Assembly: GCA_030378005.1 (NCBI GenBank) | Contig: JAUCGF010000112.1 | Span: forward strand, 1 to 49,389 | Direction of reading: 5' to 3' | Source: Desulfococcaceae bacterium HSG9 | GTDB lineage: Bacteria > Desulfobacterota > Desulfobacteria > Desulfobacterales > JAUCGF01 | DNA length: 49,389 bases | Shown: one piece after another, positions 16,307 through 25,702 of the stretch | Numbering within the stretch: the first letter of the stretch is position 1 | Layout: each line of letters begins with the position of its first letter | The notes under the pieces: generated by a model | What the model saw: the letters and a program-made list of their open reading frames with translations, nothing else | Databases searched by the model: none | Told to the model about the DNA's origin: nothing | Translations under genes and position numbers: made by a program

Positions 16307-18610
16307 CTAATCTTTCTTTTTATCCAATTCGTTCCTCACCGCCATCCCCAATTTTTCCAATAAATAGGGTTTTTTCAAATATTCACCGGCTCCCAGACGG
16401 TGCGCTTCACGGACACGATCCGATTCGGCAAAACCGCTGGCGATGATCGCTCTTTGATTCTTATGTCGTTTGATAATTCGCCGAAAAGTCTCAAGGCCGT
16501 CTATACCGGGATCCATGATCATATCTAAAATCAATAAATCGGCCGAGTTGTTTTGCATATATTCTACGGCTTCTTCGCCGCTGCTAGCCGTATTAACCGA
16601 ATATCCCAATTGAGTCAGCATCAAATCTGCAATTTCGCGCTGCTCTTCCACATCATCAACAACCAATATGGTTTCACCTTTACCACGCCAATCAGCGGCT
16701 GCGGATTCCGCCTGAATCGCTTCCTTGCGATGCGTCGCCGGTAAATAAAGCGTAAAACAGGAGCCTTGATTTACTGTACTTTGGACATCGATATAGCCGC
16801 TATGGTCCTTAACTGTTCCCCAGACAACCGCCATCCCAAGGCCGGTTCCGCTACGCCCCATTTTTTTCTTGGTATAAAACGGTTCAAAAATTTTTTCTAT
16901 ATCAGTCTGTGCGATACCGCTTCCGTTATCAGTAACGGTCAACACGACATAATCACCTTCGCAGACATCGTCATATCCGTGGACAGGGGTATCAATATAG
17001 CTATTTTCGGTCGAAATCACAATTTTGCCATTGTCAGTCAGCGCTTCACAGGCGTTGTTCATCAGATTCATAACAGATTTGGATAGGTGGACCGGTGAGC
17101 CTTTAATATCTAACAATTTTTTCTCTAATAGTCTGACCACTTCGACTTTTGTATGCTGTTGCTTTAAAATAGCGAACTCAGGGCTGATCAAATATTCATT
17201 GACCAGCGTATTTAAGTTTACAAATTCTGTGATAGCGACTCCACGCCGCGCCAGGGTAAGCAAATCCTGCACCACTGCGGCAGCGCGTTCACCGGATTTT
17301 TTGATGATATTAACCGATCTGCGCATGGGGCTGTCTTCAGGGAGATTCATCAATAACATTTCCGGATAGCTGACCAAACCGGTTAAAATATTATTCAAAT
17401 CATGCGCCACGCCTCCGGCCAGGGTACCCAGAGCCTCCATTTTCGAGGCGCGCTGCAACTTGGCTTCCAGTTCTTTTCTTTCATTCTCTGCTTGTTGGCG
17501 TTCAGTCATGTCGCGTGTAACACCGAGGATGTTGACAGGTTTATCCGAATCATCACGAATAAAACGAATAAGCGACTCAGTGGGTATTAGAGTCCCGTTT
17601 TTACGGGTTATTTCCAAATCTAATTGGTGCGTTCGGATTAAATGGCGCTCGGCCTTTTGCAGAGGAAGTTCTGCGGCAAGCATATCCATAGCATACCGGT
17701 AGGCAGAAGGCGCAAGTACCTCTTGGAGAGTGAGATTGACCGCATCCTCGGGAGAATAGCCCAAAACATGAGTGACCGACGGGCTGACATAAGCAAGTTT
17801 TCGTTCTGTTAAATTGATGACCCAGATAATATCGGTAACATTTTCCGCCAGCAGACGGTATTTCCGTTCCGATTGCTGAAGGGCCTTTTCACGGGATTGA
17901 ATTTCGGCGGCCATGCTATTAAAACGTTTAGCGATTTCCGCTAATTCGGTATGGCGGATTTCATCAAAGCTGTAACTGAAATCGCCTTGGGCAACTCGAT
18001 CTATGCCATTTCGGAGCATATCCAACGGTTTGCGCATAAAGATACGCAGCAGCAAACCTGTGACAATAAAGATGACAACTAACGAGCCGATCAGAATATA
18101 AATGATTGTATTACGAAATATGACCAAATCTTTAAGATAGGCGTGCAGCGACAAAGCGACCTCGACACTTCCGACGATTTGTTTTTGATAAACAACACTG
18201 GCAGAACGCCGGGTGCGACTTCCCGCGTTATCCCCTTTTTCAATTTTAAATATGGTATGGCCATTACCATTCTTTATATGGATTTTTGCCACCAAATCGG
18301 TATGCGCAAAGCCCTCACCGATTTTGGCAATCTGTTGATCATCGTAATCCCATAGAGGAACCGCCAGAATTTCACTCAGTTGTTCCGTATAATCAGCCGC
18401 AATTTTTTCAATTTTACGCAACTTATTGCGGGACTCTCTGAAATAAATATAACCAAGCAGAAAGCCCTCGACCAAAATCAGGATTAGCATAAGGCTGACA
18501 GTTAAATCTCTCGCAATTGAGCGGCGCCTCAAATCGAACAAGTGAAATCCATGTTCAGATTTTTTGTTTTTATCGTTATCAAGGGTGTATTTGTTTTCTG
18601 CTGGCTTCAT
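16307..18610 (-). CDS. Hybrid sensor histidine kinase (HAMP-PAS-HisKA-HATPase-REC)
   Basis: 767 residues. TM1 is near 36-56, then a ~110-residue periplasmic region, TM2 near 167-190 and HAMP to ~243. A PAS domain spans about 250-375 (KYRLLAENVTDIIWVIN). The HisKA phospho-acceptor is His in AGGVAHDLNNILTG near 402. An HATPase_c domain follows (SVMNLMNNACEAL N-box; TVTDNGSGI; GRSGTGLGMAVV). A C-terminal receiver carries acceptor Asp in LLILDMIMDPG near 693. The receiver has no output domain, so signal must pass to another protein not in the window. The gene starts 19 bp after the double solute-binding gene ends, so the secreted protein is likely its ligand sensor. A family A remnant lies between it and the DhaL-DegV gene upstream of 16307 in coordinate terms. 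Confidence 0.92.
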   Translation of the reverse strand: MKPAENKYTLDNDKNKKSEHGFHLFDLRRRSIARDLTVSLMLILILVEGFLLGYIYFRESRNKLRKIEKIAADYTEQLSEILAVPLWDYDDQQIAKIGEGFAHTDLVAKIHIKNGNGHTIFKIEKGDNAGSRTRRSASVVYQKQIVGSVEVALSLHAYLKDLVIFRNTIIYILIGSLVVIFIVTGLLLRIFMRKPLDMLRNGIDRVAQGDFSYSFDEIRHTELAEIAKRFNSMAAEIQSREKALQQSERKYRLLAENVTDIIWVINLTERKLAYVSPSVTHVLGYSPEDAVNLTLQEVLAPSAYRYAMDMLAAELPLQKAERHLIRTHQLDLEITRKNGTLIPTESLIRFIRDDSDKPVNILGVTRDMTERQQAENERKELEAKLQRASKMEALGTLAGGVAHDLNNILTGLVSYPEMLLMNLPEDSPMRRSVNIIKKSGERAAAVVQDLLTLARRGVAITEFVNLNTLVNEYLISPEFAILKQQHTKVEVVRLLEKKLLDIKGSPVHLSKSVMNLMNNACEALTDNGKIVISTENSYIDTPVHGYDDVCEGDYVVLTVTDNGSGIAQTDIEKIFEPFYTKKKMGRSGTGLGMAVVWGTVKDHSGYIDVQSTVNQGSCFTLYLPATHRKEAIQAESAAADWRGKGETILVVDDVEEQREIADLMLTQLGYSVNTASSGEEAVEYMQNNSADLLILDMIMDPGIDGLETFRRIIKRHKNQRAIIASGFAESDRVREAHRLGAGEYLKKPYLLEKLGMAVRNELDKKKD

Positions 18611-18629
18611 TTATTGATATTTTCGGGTA

Positions 18630-20066
18630 CTATTGACCCAGCACCCATTGTTTATAAAGAGTATCGTAGGTTCCATCCTGTTTGATCGCATCAAGCTCTT
18701 TTTGCCATTGCATGATAATCTTATCCTGCGTTCCCTGTGAAAAAGCAATATAATTATTCACCTTTTTGAAAGCATAAATTAGTTGTAACGCATCGGGTTT
18801 GACATCGACCTGCCGTACGATATGGGGCATATTGAAATCGGAACTGACCCAAAGATCAATCGCACTGTTCATAAGATGGCGGACATTAGCATAATTTTTA
18901 TTGGTGCTGACAAGATTTGTAAATCCTCTGGCACTCAAATATTGTTTTTTGGCATCCTTGCGATAGGTTCCGATGCGGGCAATGGTCTTGGCATCTTCCA
19001 ATGAGTTAATTCCAAACAAAGCCCCTTGCTTGCCATAAAACCCCCATTGTTGGGTATAAAGAGGGCCAACCCATTTGAAAAGCTTTTCACGCTGCGGCAA
19101 ACGCGTTGTGGCAAACAGAGCCACGCCAGGCTTGGTTGATACCTTATTATAACCGCGCGCCCACGGCACGAGCTGAATCGTATCAGGATGGCCGATGCGT
19201 TTCAAAATGGCGCGTACCACCGCTACTGAAAAGCCTTTCAATTCGCCATTGACAGTGAAACTGGAAGGGGGATGATTTTCGGTGTAAATCGTCAGGCGCG
19301 GGGAATTTTCTGGAGCAATTGTCGGAATACTGTTTTTCGGCAGCCACTTTTGGCTGATTCGGGCAAAGGTGCCGTCTTTATACATCTCGTCAAGCGTCGC
19401 TTGCCATTGTTTTACGATTGTAGATGATGTTGTTTTTGAAAAGGCGATATAAAGTGTCGCATCTCTGAAAGTGTAAATCGGCTCCACATCTAACGGATTG
19501 ACGCTCGCTTTTCTGGCAAGTTCCAGAAGGCCCACATTAGCGTCAAACCATAAATCAATACGACCGCTTAATAATTTTTTAATATTGCTTATTGGAGTAT
19601 TACTGCTGTCAAGGTTGGTGAAACCGTGTTGTTTAAGAAATTGTTCCCTGACGTCATTTTTATAGGTTCCGATTGAACCGACTTTTTTGGCGTCTGCGAG
19701 TGAGTTGATATTAATACCAGCGCCTCTTCGTGCGTAAAACACCCATTTGACAATGCACAAAGGCCCTGCCCATTGAAACAGATTTTCTCTTTCCGCAGTC
19801 CGAGTGGTTGAAAACAAAACTGTATCAGATTGTGTCTGCGCCTGATGATACCCGCGGGCCCAAGGTACAACTTGGATCGTATCCGTTGAATTCAGCCGTT
19901 TTAGAATTTCACGTACGACTTCAGCAGAAGAGCCTGTGAGCTGCCCATCTCTGATGAAATTTAATGGCGGGCTGTCTTCGGTTAAAATTGTCAATTTCTG
20001 CGCGGTTGCCAAAGTACTGAAAACCAGTAAAAATATAATAATTACTGAACTGATTTTGAGGTTCAT
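18630..20066 (-). CDS. Tandem family-3 solute-binding protein (two SBP_bac_3 domains)
   Basis: 478 residues. A signal peptide (SSVIIIFLLVFSTLATAQ, cleavage near residue 22) is followed by two full SBP_bac_3-like domains at about 24-250 and 256-478. They align throughout: LTILTEDSPPLNF / LTIYTENHPPSSF; VVPWARGY / LVPWARGY; VGSIGTYKNDVREQFL / IARIGTYRKDAKKQYL; DLWFDAN / DLWVSSD. A lone SBP_bac_3 gene usually serves an amino-acid ABC transporter, but no permease or ATPase is present. It is the first gene of a two-gene unit with the hybrid histidine kinase, so a detached periplasmic sensor is the better reading. The doubled domain could bind two ligands. Confidence 0.88.
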   Translation of the reverse strand: MNLKISSVIIIFLLVFSTLATAQKLTILTEDSPPLNFIRDGQLTGSSAEVVREILKRLNSTDTIQVVPWARGYHQAQTQSDTVLFSTTRTAERENLFQWAGPLCIVKWVFYARRGAGININSLADAKKVGSIGTYKNDVREQFLKQHGFTNLDSSNTPISNIKKLLSGRIDLWFDANVGLLELARKASVNPLDVEPIYTFRDATLYIAFSKTTSSTIVKQWQATLDEMYKDGTFARISQKWLPKNSIPTIAPENSPRLTIYTENHPPSSFTVNGELKGFSVAVVRAILKRIGHPDTIQLVPWARGYNKVSTKPGVALFATTRLPQREKLFKWVGPLYTQQWGFYGKQGALFGINSLEDAKTIARIGTYRKDAKKQYLSARGFTNLVSTNKNYANVRHLMNSAIDLWVSSDFNMPHIVRQVDVKPDALQLIYAFKKVNNYIAFSQGTQDKIIMQWQKELDAIKQDGTYDTLYKQWVLGQ

Positions 20067-20360
20067 CTGCTGTGTTCCTATTCATGTTAGAGGGCAAAGT
20101 ATGAAAATTCACAACCATAATTTAATCCTATCAAATATAGAGTTTTGAAATAATTTAATCAAGGATTTTTTATGAAACCATCAAAAGCCAACTTTCCAGT
20201 GCTATTGACCGATATGCAATTAATTTTAATAATACTGATAATTCCTTAATTACCCAGCGTTGCCCACTGTTCCACGAAAGAAGAAATCAGGCAAGTCAAA
20301 ATACCACCACCAGAGATGGTAGCTTGATAAATTGCCCCTGGAAGGTGCGCTATTAAATAT

Positions 20361-20654
20361 TTACTCGTTAAACAAATTCAATTGATTAGACTCGATTTCT
20401 TTATCCTTCTTTTCCTGCCATTTAACATACTTCCGAAGCTTCTCCTCATCCAGGCCTACCGTACTTACACAATACCCGCGTGACCATAAATGTCGTCCCT
20501 GATAGCTCTTACCTGATTTTTCATATCTGTTAAACAATTTCAAAGCTGATTTTCCCTTTAAAAATCCCATAAATGCTGATACAGAATATTCAGGCGGAAT
20601 TGAAATCATCAAATGGATATGATTTGGCTGAATATTCATTTCCAAAATTTCCAC
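20361..20654 (-). pseudogene. tnpA: IS200/IS605-type Y1 transposase TnpA, 5'-truncated
   Basis: The 97-residue frame holds the HUH motif (NHIHLM in MNIQPNHIHLMISIP), then FMGFLKGKSAL, HLWSRGYCVST and a helix with the probable catalytic Tyr (LRKYVKWQEKK). Full-length TnpA of this family is ~130-150 residues. The N-terminal strand region is missing: the frame is closed by a TGA at 20664-20666 four codons above the GTG at 20654. The copy is therefore broken at its 5' side and unlikely to move itself. Neighbouring sequence at 20280-20360 may include the element's 3' end. Confidence 0.8.
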
Positions 20655-21039
20655 CTTGTCCTTTCATCTGACCACCTTTTTCCAGCGCCTGCCATACCGA
20701 CTCCAGGTACACCGAAGCGGACGGCCAAGACGGTCGCTCACACTGTTATCCGCCGAGAGAGTGAGTCCGGCTCGCGATTGGGTCGCCGCACTTTCAGAGA
20801 GCGCCTGCTTCACATCCTCCACCGCTTGCCACACCGGAAAGTGTTTTCTTAACTTTCTTGAATTATCAGATAGTTTAAAAATATGAGAATAGCAAAATTT
20901 TCACAATTTGTTCTTGCAAAATTTTTGGTTTTTTCATAAATGAAAAAGGTATTGAGAAGCGAAAAAAATGTCAAAAAATCAACAATCACGTTTGCTCCAT
21001 ATTATCATCATCGGAGAATGATATTGTTTATTGCTTGAA
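20655..21039. other. Remnant DNA between the broken IS200 and broken transporter genes
   Basis: A 57-codon open frame on the minus strand (20834 down to TGA 20664) reads VWQAVEDVKQALSES... and ends TWSRYGRRWKKVVR. It is GC-richer than its surroundings and looks like a decayed coding tail, perhaps of another transposase. It stops where the IS200 fragment begins. From 20870 to 21040 the DNA is AT-rich with no gene seen. Confidence 0.4.
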
Positions 21040-21404
21040 TACAGGATGCGCAGGCCGCATCGGAGCGTGGCATGATTCGTTTCACCCATATTTACGCTTA
21101 TGGAGATTCGCAATGGGAGGAACGGACCGCCGATCAGATTCTTAGCGAGGCATGCCTTTCGGGGCTAAATGGAACAAATCGTTGTGGAGCAATCCGCAAT
21201 TTGATCAACTGTTAAGCTATGCCCGAAAAGAACATTACCCGGGAAAACGGAAAGCGATCTATCAGAAAGCGCAACGATTGGTGGCCGATGAAGGCGGTGC
21301 AATCATCCCGTTTTTTGAAAACACAATACGTGTTTTGCGTTCCGATATTCAGGGCATTACTACCGATCTGAGTCGAGATAATATTAACTGGGCGTGTGTT
21401 TCTA
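21040..21404 (+). pseudogene. 3' remnant of a family-5 (Dpp/Opp-type) solute-binding protein gene
   Basis: The second half, GAKWNKSLWSNPQFDQLL, followed by ARKEHYPGKRKAIYQKAQ and DEGGAIIPFFENT, matches the C-terminal pattern of peptide-binding proteins (W-N-x-S-x-W-x-NP-x-FD; A-x-x-x-x-D-x-x-KRK; DEGG-x-I-P-x-F). The preceding part (QWEERTADQILSEA) is in another frame, so a frameshift lies near 21150. The remaining 5' part of the gene is missing, and the 3' end is cut by the family A element at 21405. No permease genes remain nearby. Confidence 0.75.
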
Positions 21405-21541
21405 ACTCGTCAGTCATAAGTTCTTGTAAGTTATTGAAATCATTGAAAGTAAAAATATGACACAAATTTTGTGAATTTCAATGAATTCAGGGAGTTACGA
21501 ATCACTTGACACTTCAAACTTAAAACTTGTAACTGACGAAT
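21405..21541 (-). mobile_element. MITE-like element, family A, copy 2 (inverted relative to copy 1)
   Basis: Its reverse complement matches 6791-6928 almost base for base over 137 bp, including the interior (TTTCAATGATTTCAATAACT) and both ends (ACTCGTCAGT.../...ACTGACGA). The end near 21540 has changed from GACGAGT to GACGAAT. It truncates the solute-binding pseudogene, direct evidence that the element inserts into genes. Confidence 0.85.
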
Positions 21542-21596
21542 TTCTAAAGGAACGCCTTAAATTGACGGATAATTTAAAGAATTTATTATAAACATT

Positions 21597-24500
21597 ATGA
21601 AATCACATCTTGCATTACGCTTTAAAATTATACTCTTCCTGCTTATCGGAGGAACAGCAGTTTATCTGGCGTTCGCCTTCGGGCTTATCCCTGACTTTGG
21701 CCGAAAGACGGAAATATCTTTTTCCAATAATGATGATGCGTTCTACATCGCTGTGGCAGGACCGATGAGTGGTAAGAAGAAAAAAGCCGGCGATGAAATG
21801 GTCCGGGGCGTTCGTTTTTGTCTGGAACAGGTCAATAAGGATGGGGGCATCAATGGAAAGCCGGTCAAAGCGGTTCTCTTTGACGAGCAAGGTGACCCGT
21901 TAATCGCCCACAAAAGGGCGTTGGAAATCGCAGAGCATCCGAATATCATCATGGTTCTCGGACATTCAAACAGCAACACTTCTATGAAAGGAGGAGAGGT
22001 TTACCGCGAAGCGGGAATCCCGGCGATTACCGCTTCGGCAACGGCTGGTGAAGTGACCAAAGGAAATGATTGGTATTTTCGGACAATTTTTGACAATCGT
22101 TTTCAAGGCGCTTTTTTAGCGAATTATGTTAAGAAAATCCTGAAAACGGATACAGTCAGCATCATTTATGGCCATGATGTTTACGGAGCATCATTATCCC
22201 AGTCTTTTTACGATACTTTTAAAGCGTTGGAAGGCAAGATTAAATATAGGCAGAGTTTTGACAGGAACGCTCCGAATGCAGATGAAATTATTGATCGGAT
22301 TATTAGTGATTTGAAGAACCAGGTCGGCGATGACGGCATGATTTTTCTGGCGACTTTTGCAGACGCGGCCGCTAAACTGACAGTCTCAATCAGGCGGAAA
22401 GGTTTGAATATGCCAATCATCGGCGGCGATGATCTTGGCGACAATACCTTTGCTATGAGGTTTAATGAATATCCCGAAGAACATGCCGATCCCGGATATT
22501 TTTCGGATGGTATTTATGCGGTAACGCCTTCCATGTCGGATGTTGCGAGTGAAAAAATCCGGCAATTCAGGAATATGTATGCTGTCAAGTACGATGAAGA
22601 ACCCGGTTGGGTCGCAATCAGTTATTATGAGGCGGCCTTCGTGGCTGTTCAGGCGATAAAAATGGCAAACGTTCAGGGCCGGCAGAAATTTATAATTCAG
22701 GCGCGCCGCAAAGTCAGAGATGTTTTAGCCGAAAGCACCATAGGCAATATCTCTTTTGATAAGCATGGCGATGTTGGAAAAGCTCCGGTCATCGGACATT
22801 TTCAAAATCAAAATTTTATTTCCGCCCTGACTCAGCTTCAATCTGTACCCACGTTCAATATTGTTGCGAATACGGAGAAAGCGGATCGAATCATTTCAGT
22901 TGATAATAAGCCGATGTCTAAAACCAACGTCGTCTATACAGGGATAAATATTCGTGCAATCACTGATCTTGATATGAAAAATTTATTATATACCATGGAT
23001 TTTTCCCTATGGTTTCGTTTTCAAGGCACGTTTAATCCTGCTGATATTGAATTTCTGAATGCCGTCGAACCTATTCAATTACAAAAGCCTTCATATCAGA
23101 AAGTCAGTGAACAATTTACCTATCGGCTTTACAACATCAAAGCACAGTTCCATGCTGATTTTCTTTCAACCCGCCCCGCCTTCAGACAACATATTTTAGG
23201 CTTGAGTTTCCGTCACAAGAATTTGAACAGGAATCAACTGATATATGTGATTGATATGTTAGGCATGGGGTTGACTTCCGAATTATCTCTGCACGAAGAA
23301 CTTCAACAGAAGCAGATACTCAAACCTGTCTATGGGTGGACAATCAATCGAAGTTGGTTGTTTCCGGATATTGTCAAAGAACCGACTTTGGGAAAACCCC
23401 GGTATCTTAACCTCAGCAAAAGAAAAGCTGATTATTCCCGCTTTAATTTCGGAATCGGGATCAAAAAGGACACCTTTTCTTTTCGAAGACTGCTTCCTGG
23501 TAAAATAGCGGTGATTATGCTGATTGTCAGCGTTCTTATTCTTATATCGCTCAGTTTGTCAGGCAAAAGGCACAACCTTCCATCTTCTTTCAAATTTTTG
23601 TGGTTTTTGCAGGTGATACTTACATTTTTTGTACTCCTGTCAGGTGAAGTTTTAATATTAGACTGGCTGAGAGGCTTAACCAGCGCTTATTATCAGGAGC
23701 GTATCCTCATAATGTTTGATATTTTTTGGTGGGTGGTTCCCGCAGTGCTTATCATCCGGACTATTGAAAGGTTTGTCTGGATTCCTGTTGAGGCGCTGTC
23801 CAATCGAACTGTCCCTAATATCGTCCGGCGTATGGTTGCGCTCATTATTTTATTTCTGGCATTTGCCGGAATCGTCGCTTTTGTGTTTGATCGGAAACTC
23901 ACCGGTTTATTGGCAACCTCGGGAATGGTGGCAATGATTGTCGGGTTGGCCGCCCAAATGAACATTTCAAATCTGATTTCCGGGATCGTATTGAACATTG
24001 AGCGACCGTTTCGGATCGACGACTGGATTAAAATCGGCGAGAATACGGGAAAAATCATAGACATGACCTGGAGGACAACCAGACTGCGCACCATCCATGA
24101 TAATGTGATCAGTATTCCAAACTGCACTGTATCGGACTCCCTTATCGAGAATTATCAATATCCTGATAACACCTACTGGGAGGGCTTTACAGTCAATATT
24201 GACCCGATTCATCGTCCTGATCAAGTTAAAAAATTACTCCGCGATGCCGTCCTTTCTGTGAAGTACAGATTAGAACCCTGGGTCGTGTTTAGAGGCGTGA
24301 ATGAGTGGGCGGCAAATTATTGGGTTTACTACTCCGGGGATGACTACACCAAACGGTCGAGATATCGAGGAGAGGTTTGGGATAAAGTCTGGGCTCATCT
24401 TGACCGCGCCGGAATCAAATTTGCAATCAAAGACCGCGCAAAACACCGATTCCGGCAAGAAGACATCAAAAAAGAAGAACCTCTGGCAATCATAGAGAAA

Positions 24501-24974
24501 ATAGACACTTTACAGCCATTTTCAGCCAAAGCCAAATCTGCTCTGGCACAACGAATGCAGCGGCATAACATCCCGTCAGATGGGATTGTCATGCGCCAGG
24601 GAGATAGTGGGGATTCCCTCTTTATCATAGCTGAAGGGGTTATTGGGGTATGGGTGCAAATTGAAAACAAACCTGATTCTTATAAGGAAGTCGAGATTGC
24701 TCGCCTGATGATCGGCGATATTATCGGAGAATCCAAAACAGCGACCGTCAAAGCCATCACTGACAGCGTTTTATATGAAATCACCAAAGCCGATATTGCG
24801 CCGTTTATAAAAGATCAATCGAAAATTACAGAGCAACTCATTGAAATATTGAAGAAACGCACAATTGAAACTGATATCGCTGAAGATTTCGTTTTTTACG
24901 AGAAAGATGGAAAAAAGGCTCTATCTAAACAGTTTCTTAATAACATCCAGGGCGCTTTCAGATTAAAGCGATGA
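21597..24974 (+). CDS. Periplasmic-binding domain / MscS channel / cNMP-binding fusion
   Basis: 1,125 residues. An N-terminal membrane anchor (about 8-28) leads to a type-I periplasmic binding domain like LivJ/AmiC (about 50-400: VAGPMSGKKKKAGDEMVRG, INGKPVKAVLFDEQGDP, IIGGDDLGDNTFAM). A further extracytoplasmic region of ~220 residues follows. Four to five membrane helices lie at about 630-790; the last is the pore helix of MscS channels (SGMVAMIVGLAAQMNISNLI near 772-795), followed by the MscS beta domain (ERPFRIDDWIKIGE). A cyclic-nucleotide-binding domain lies at about 980-1090 (VMRQGDSGDSLFIIAEGVI...GDIIGE). It would be an inner-membrane channel gated by an outside ligand, an inside nucleotide, tension, or a combination. 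cNMP-bearing MscS homologues (bCNG) are known; the added binding-protein domain is unusual. It stands alone, converging with pqiC. Confidence 0.88.
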   Translation: MKSHLALRFKIILFLLIGGTAVYLAFAFGLIPDFGRKTEISFSNNDDAFYIAVAGPMSGKKKKAGDEMVRGVRFCLEQVNKDGGINGKPVKAVLFDEQGDPLIAHKRALEIAEHPNIIMVLGHSNSNTSMKGGEVYREAGIPAITASATAGEVTKGNDWYFRTIFDNRFQGAFLANYVKKILKTDTVSIIYGHDVYGASLSQSFYDTFKALEGKIKYRQSFDRNAPNADEIIDRIISDLKNQVGDDGMIFLATFADAAAKLTVSIRRKGLNMPIIGGDDLGDNTFAMRFNEYPEEHADPGYFSDGIYAVTPSMSDVASEKIRQFRNMYAVKYDEEPGWVAISYYEAAFVAVQAIKMANVQGRQKFIIQARRKVRDVLAESTIGNISFDKHGDVGKAPVIGHFQNQNFISALTQLQSVPTFNIVANTEKADRIISVDNKPMSKTNVVYTGINIRAITDLDMKNLLYTMDFSLWFRFQGTFNPADIEFLNAVEPIQLQKPSYQKVSEQFTYRLYNIKAQFHADFLSTRPAFRQHILGLSFRHKNLNRNQLIYVIDMLGMGLTSELSLHEELQQKQILKPVYGWTINRSWLFPDIVKEPTLGKPRYLNLSKRKADYSRFNFGIGIKKDTFSFRRLLPGKIAVIMLIVSVLILISLSLSGKRHNLPSSFKFLWFLQVILTFFVLLSGEVLILDWLRGLTSAYYQERILIMFDIFWWVVPAVLIIRTIERFVWIPVEALSNRTVPNIVRRMVALIILFLAFAGIVAFVFDRKLTGLLATSGMVAMIVGLAAQMNISNLISGIVLNIERPFRIDDWIKIGENTGKIIDMTWRTTRLRTIHDNVISIPNCTVSDSLIENYQYPDNTYWEGFTVNIDPIHRPDQVKKLLRDAVLSVKYRLEPWVVFRGVNEWAANYWVYYSGDDYTKRSRYRGEVWDKVWAHLDRAGIKFAIKDRAKHRFRQEDIKKEEPLAIIEKIDTLQPFSAKAKSALAQRMQRHNIPSDGIVMRQGDSGDSLFIIAEGVIGVWVQIENKPDSYKEVEIARLMIGDIIGESKTATVKAITDSVLYEITKADIAPFIKDQSKITEQLIEILKKRTIETDIAEDFVFYEKDGKKALSKQFLNNIQGAFRLKR

Positions 24975-25048
24975 AATTTATATTTCAGTAAAGCGTATCC
25001 AAAAAAGAACGCTGCGAAATCGCATGATTGTTTCCACTAACTTCAAAT

Positions 25049-25702
25049 TTACAGTTTGAATATCGCTTGCACAATTTCACGACTGAACGCGGCGAGAAGC
25101 CTGCTTTGTGCTGCGACAAAGGCTTCATAATCCGCTCCGGACACCGCTTCTTTGAACTCGGATTGGCGGACAAGCATTGTTTTGCCTGATTTCCGATTCG
25201 TTAAGTGCCACTTGACATTCAATAGCGCATATTCACCCAGAACTCCGTCAAACCGGCGCACATTCAAATATAACTGCCAGCGCGGTTTGAAGTAAGTCTC
25301 CCAGGGATAAGGTTCTGCCTGATGGGGCTGTAAAAGTGTGGCAAGATTTTCACATAACACATTTAAAAAGTCCTCATGCAGGGTGCCGCCCCAGCGATGA
25401 AATTCGGCTATGTTGAGTTTATGGGTGCCGGTTCGGGTGACTATATGAGGTCGGTCAATGGTTTTGGGAAAGGTCAAAGGCCCGACGCCGATAGAAAGAT
25501 TGGTGCCGGGTCTCGATTTTGGCTGGACGGGTTCGGTCGCCGCATCCGGATTCTCCGTTATGGCGGTCAATGTGTAGTATTCCACCAAAGGGGTGGTACC
25601 GGCGCATCCGAGGAATAATAATAAAATTGAGATAATCAGTATCCGTCCGAAGGGTTGCCGGTATGTGATAGTATTTTTCATGGCTATTTCACTTTCTCTC
25701 AT
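25049..25702 (-). CDS. pqiC: PqiC/YmbA-type outer-membrane lipoprotein
   Basis: 217 residues. A lipoprotein signal ends ILLLFLGC, so the acylated Cys is near residue 32 of this start. The mature part has the ABC-transport auxiliary fold cues VEYYTL, LSIGVGPLTFPKTIDRPHIV and FHRWGGTLHEDF, typical of PqiC. It is thought to anchor the PqiB tube at the outer membrane for lipid transport. ATG 25702 overlaps the pqiB stop by ATGA; a second ATG at 25681 gives a signal peptide of more usual length and is also possible. Last gene of the pqi operon. Confidence 0.88.
   Translation of the reverse strand: MRESEIAMKNTITYRQPFGRILIISILLLFLGCAGTTPLVEYYTLTAITENPDAATEPVQPKSRPGTNLSIGVGPLTFPKTIDRPHIVTRTGTHKLNIAEFHRWGGTLHEDFLNVLCENLATLLQPHQAEPYPWETYFKPRWQLYLNVRRFDGVLGEYALLNVKWHLTNRKSGKTMLVRQSEFKEAVSGADYEAFVAAQSRLLAAFSREIVQAIFKL

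Noticed and set aside
20172..20249. 25-codon plus-strand ORF (MKPSKANFPVLL...) after the solute-binding gene start
   Set aside because: Too short, very AT-rich, no RBS of note.
24975..25048. TGCGATTTCGCA palindrome with nearby Ts as a terminator between the MscS fusion and pqiC
   Set aside because: Stem is 5 bp with a 2-nt loop, too small to form; no other terminator is clear there.
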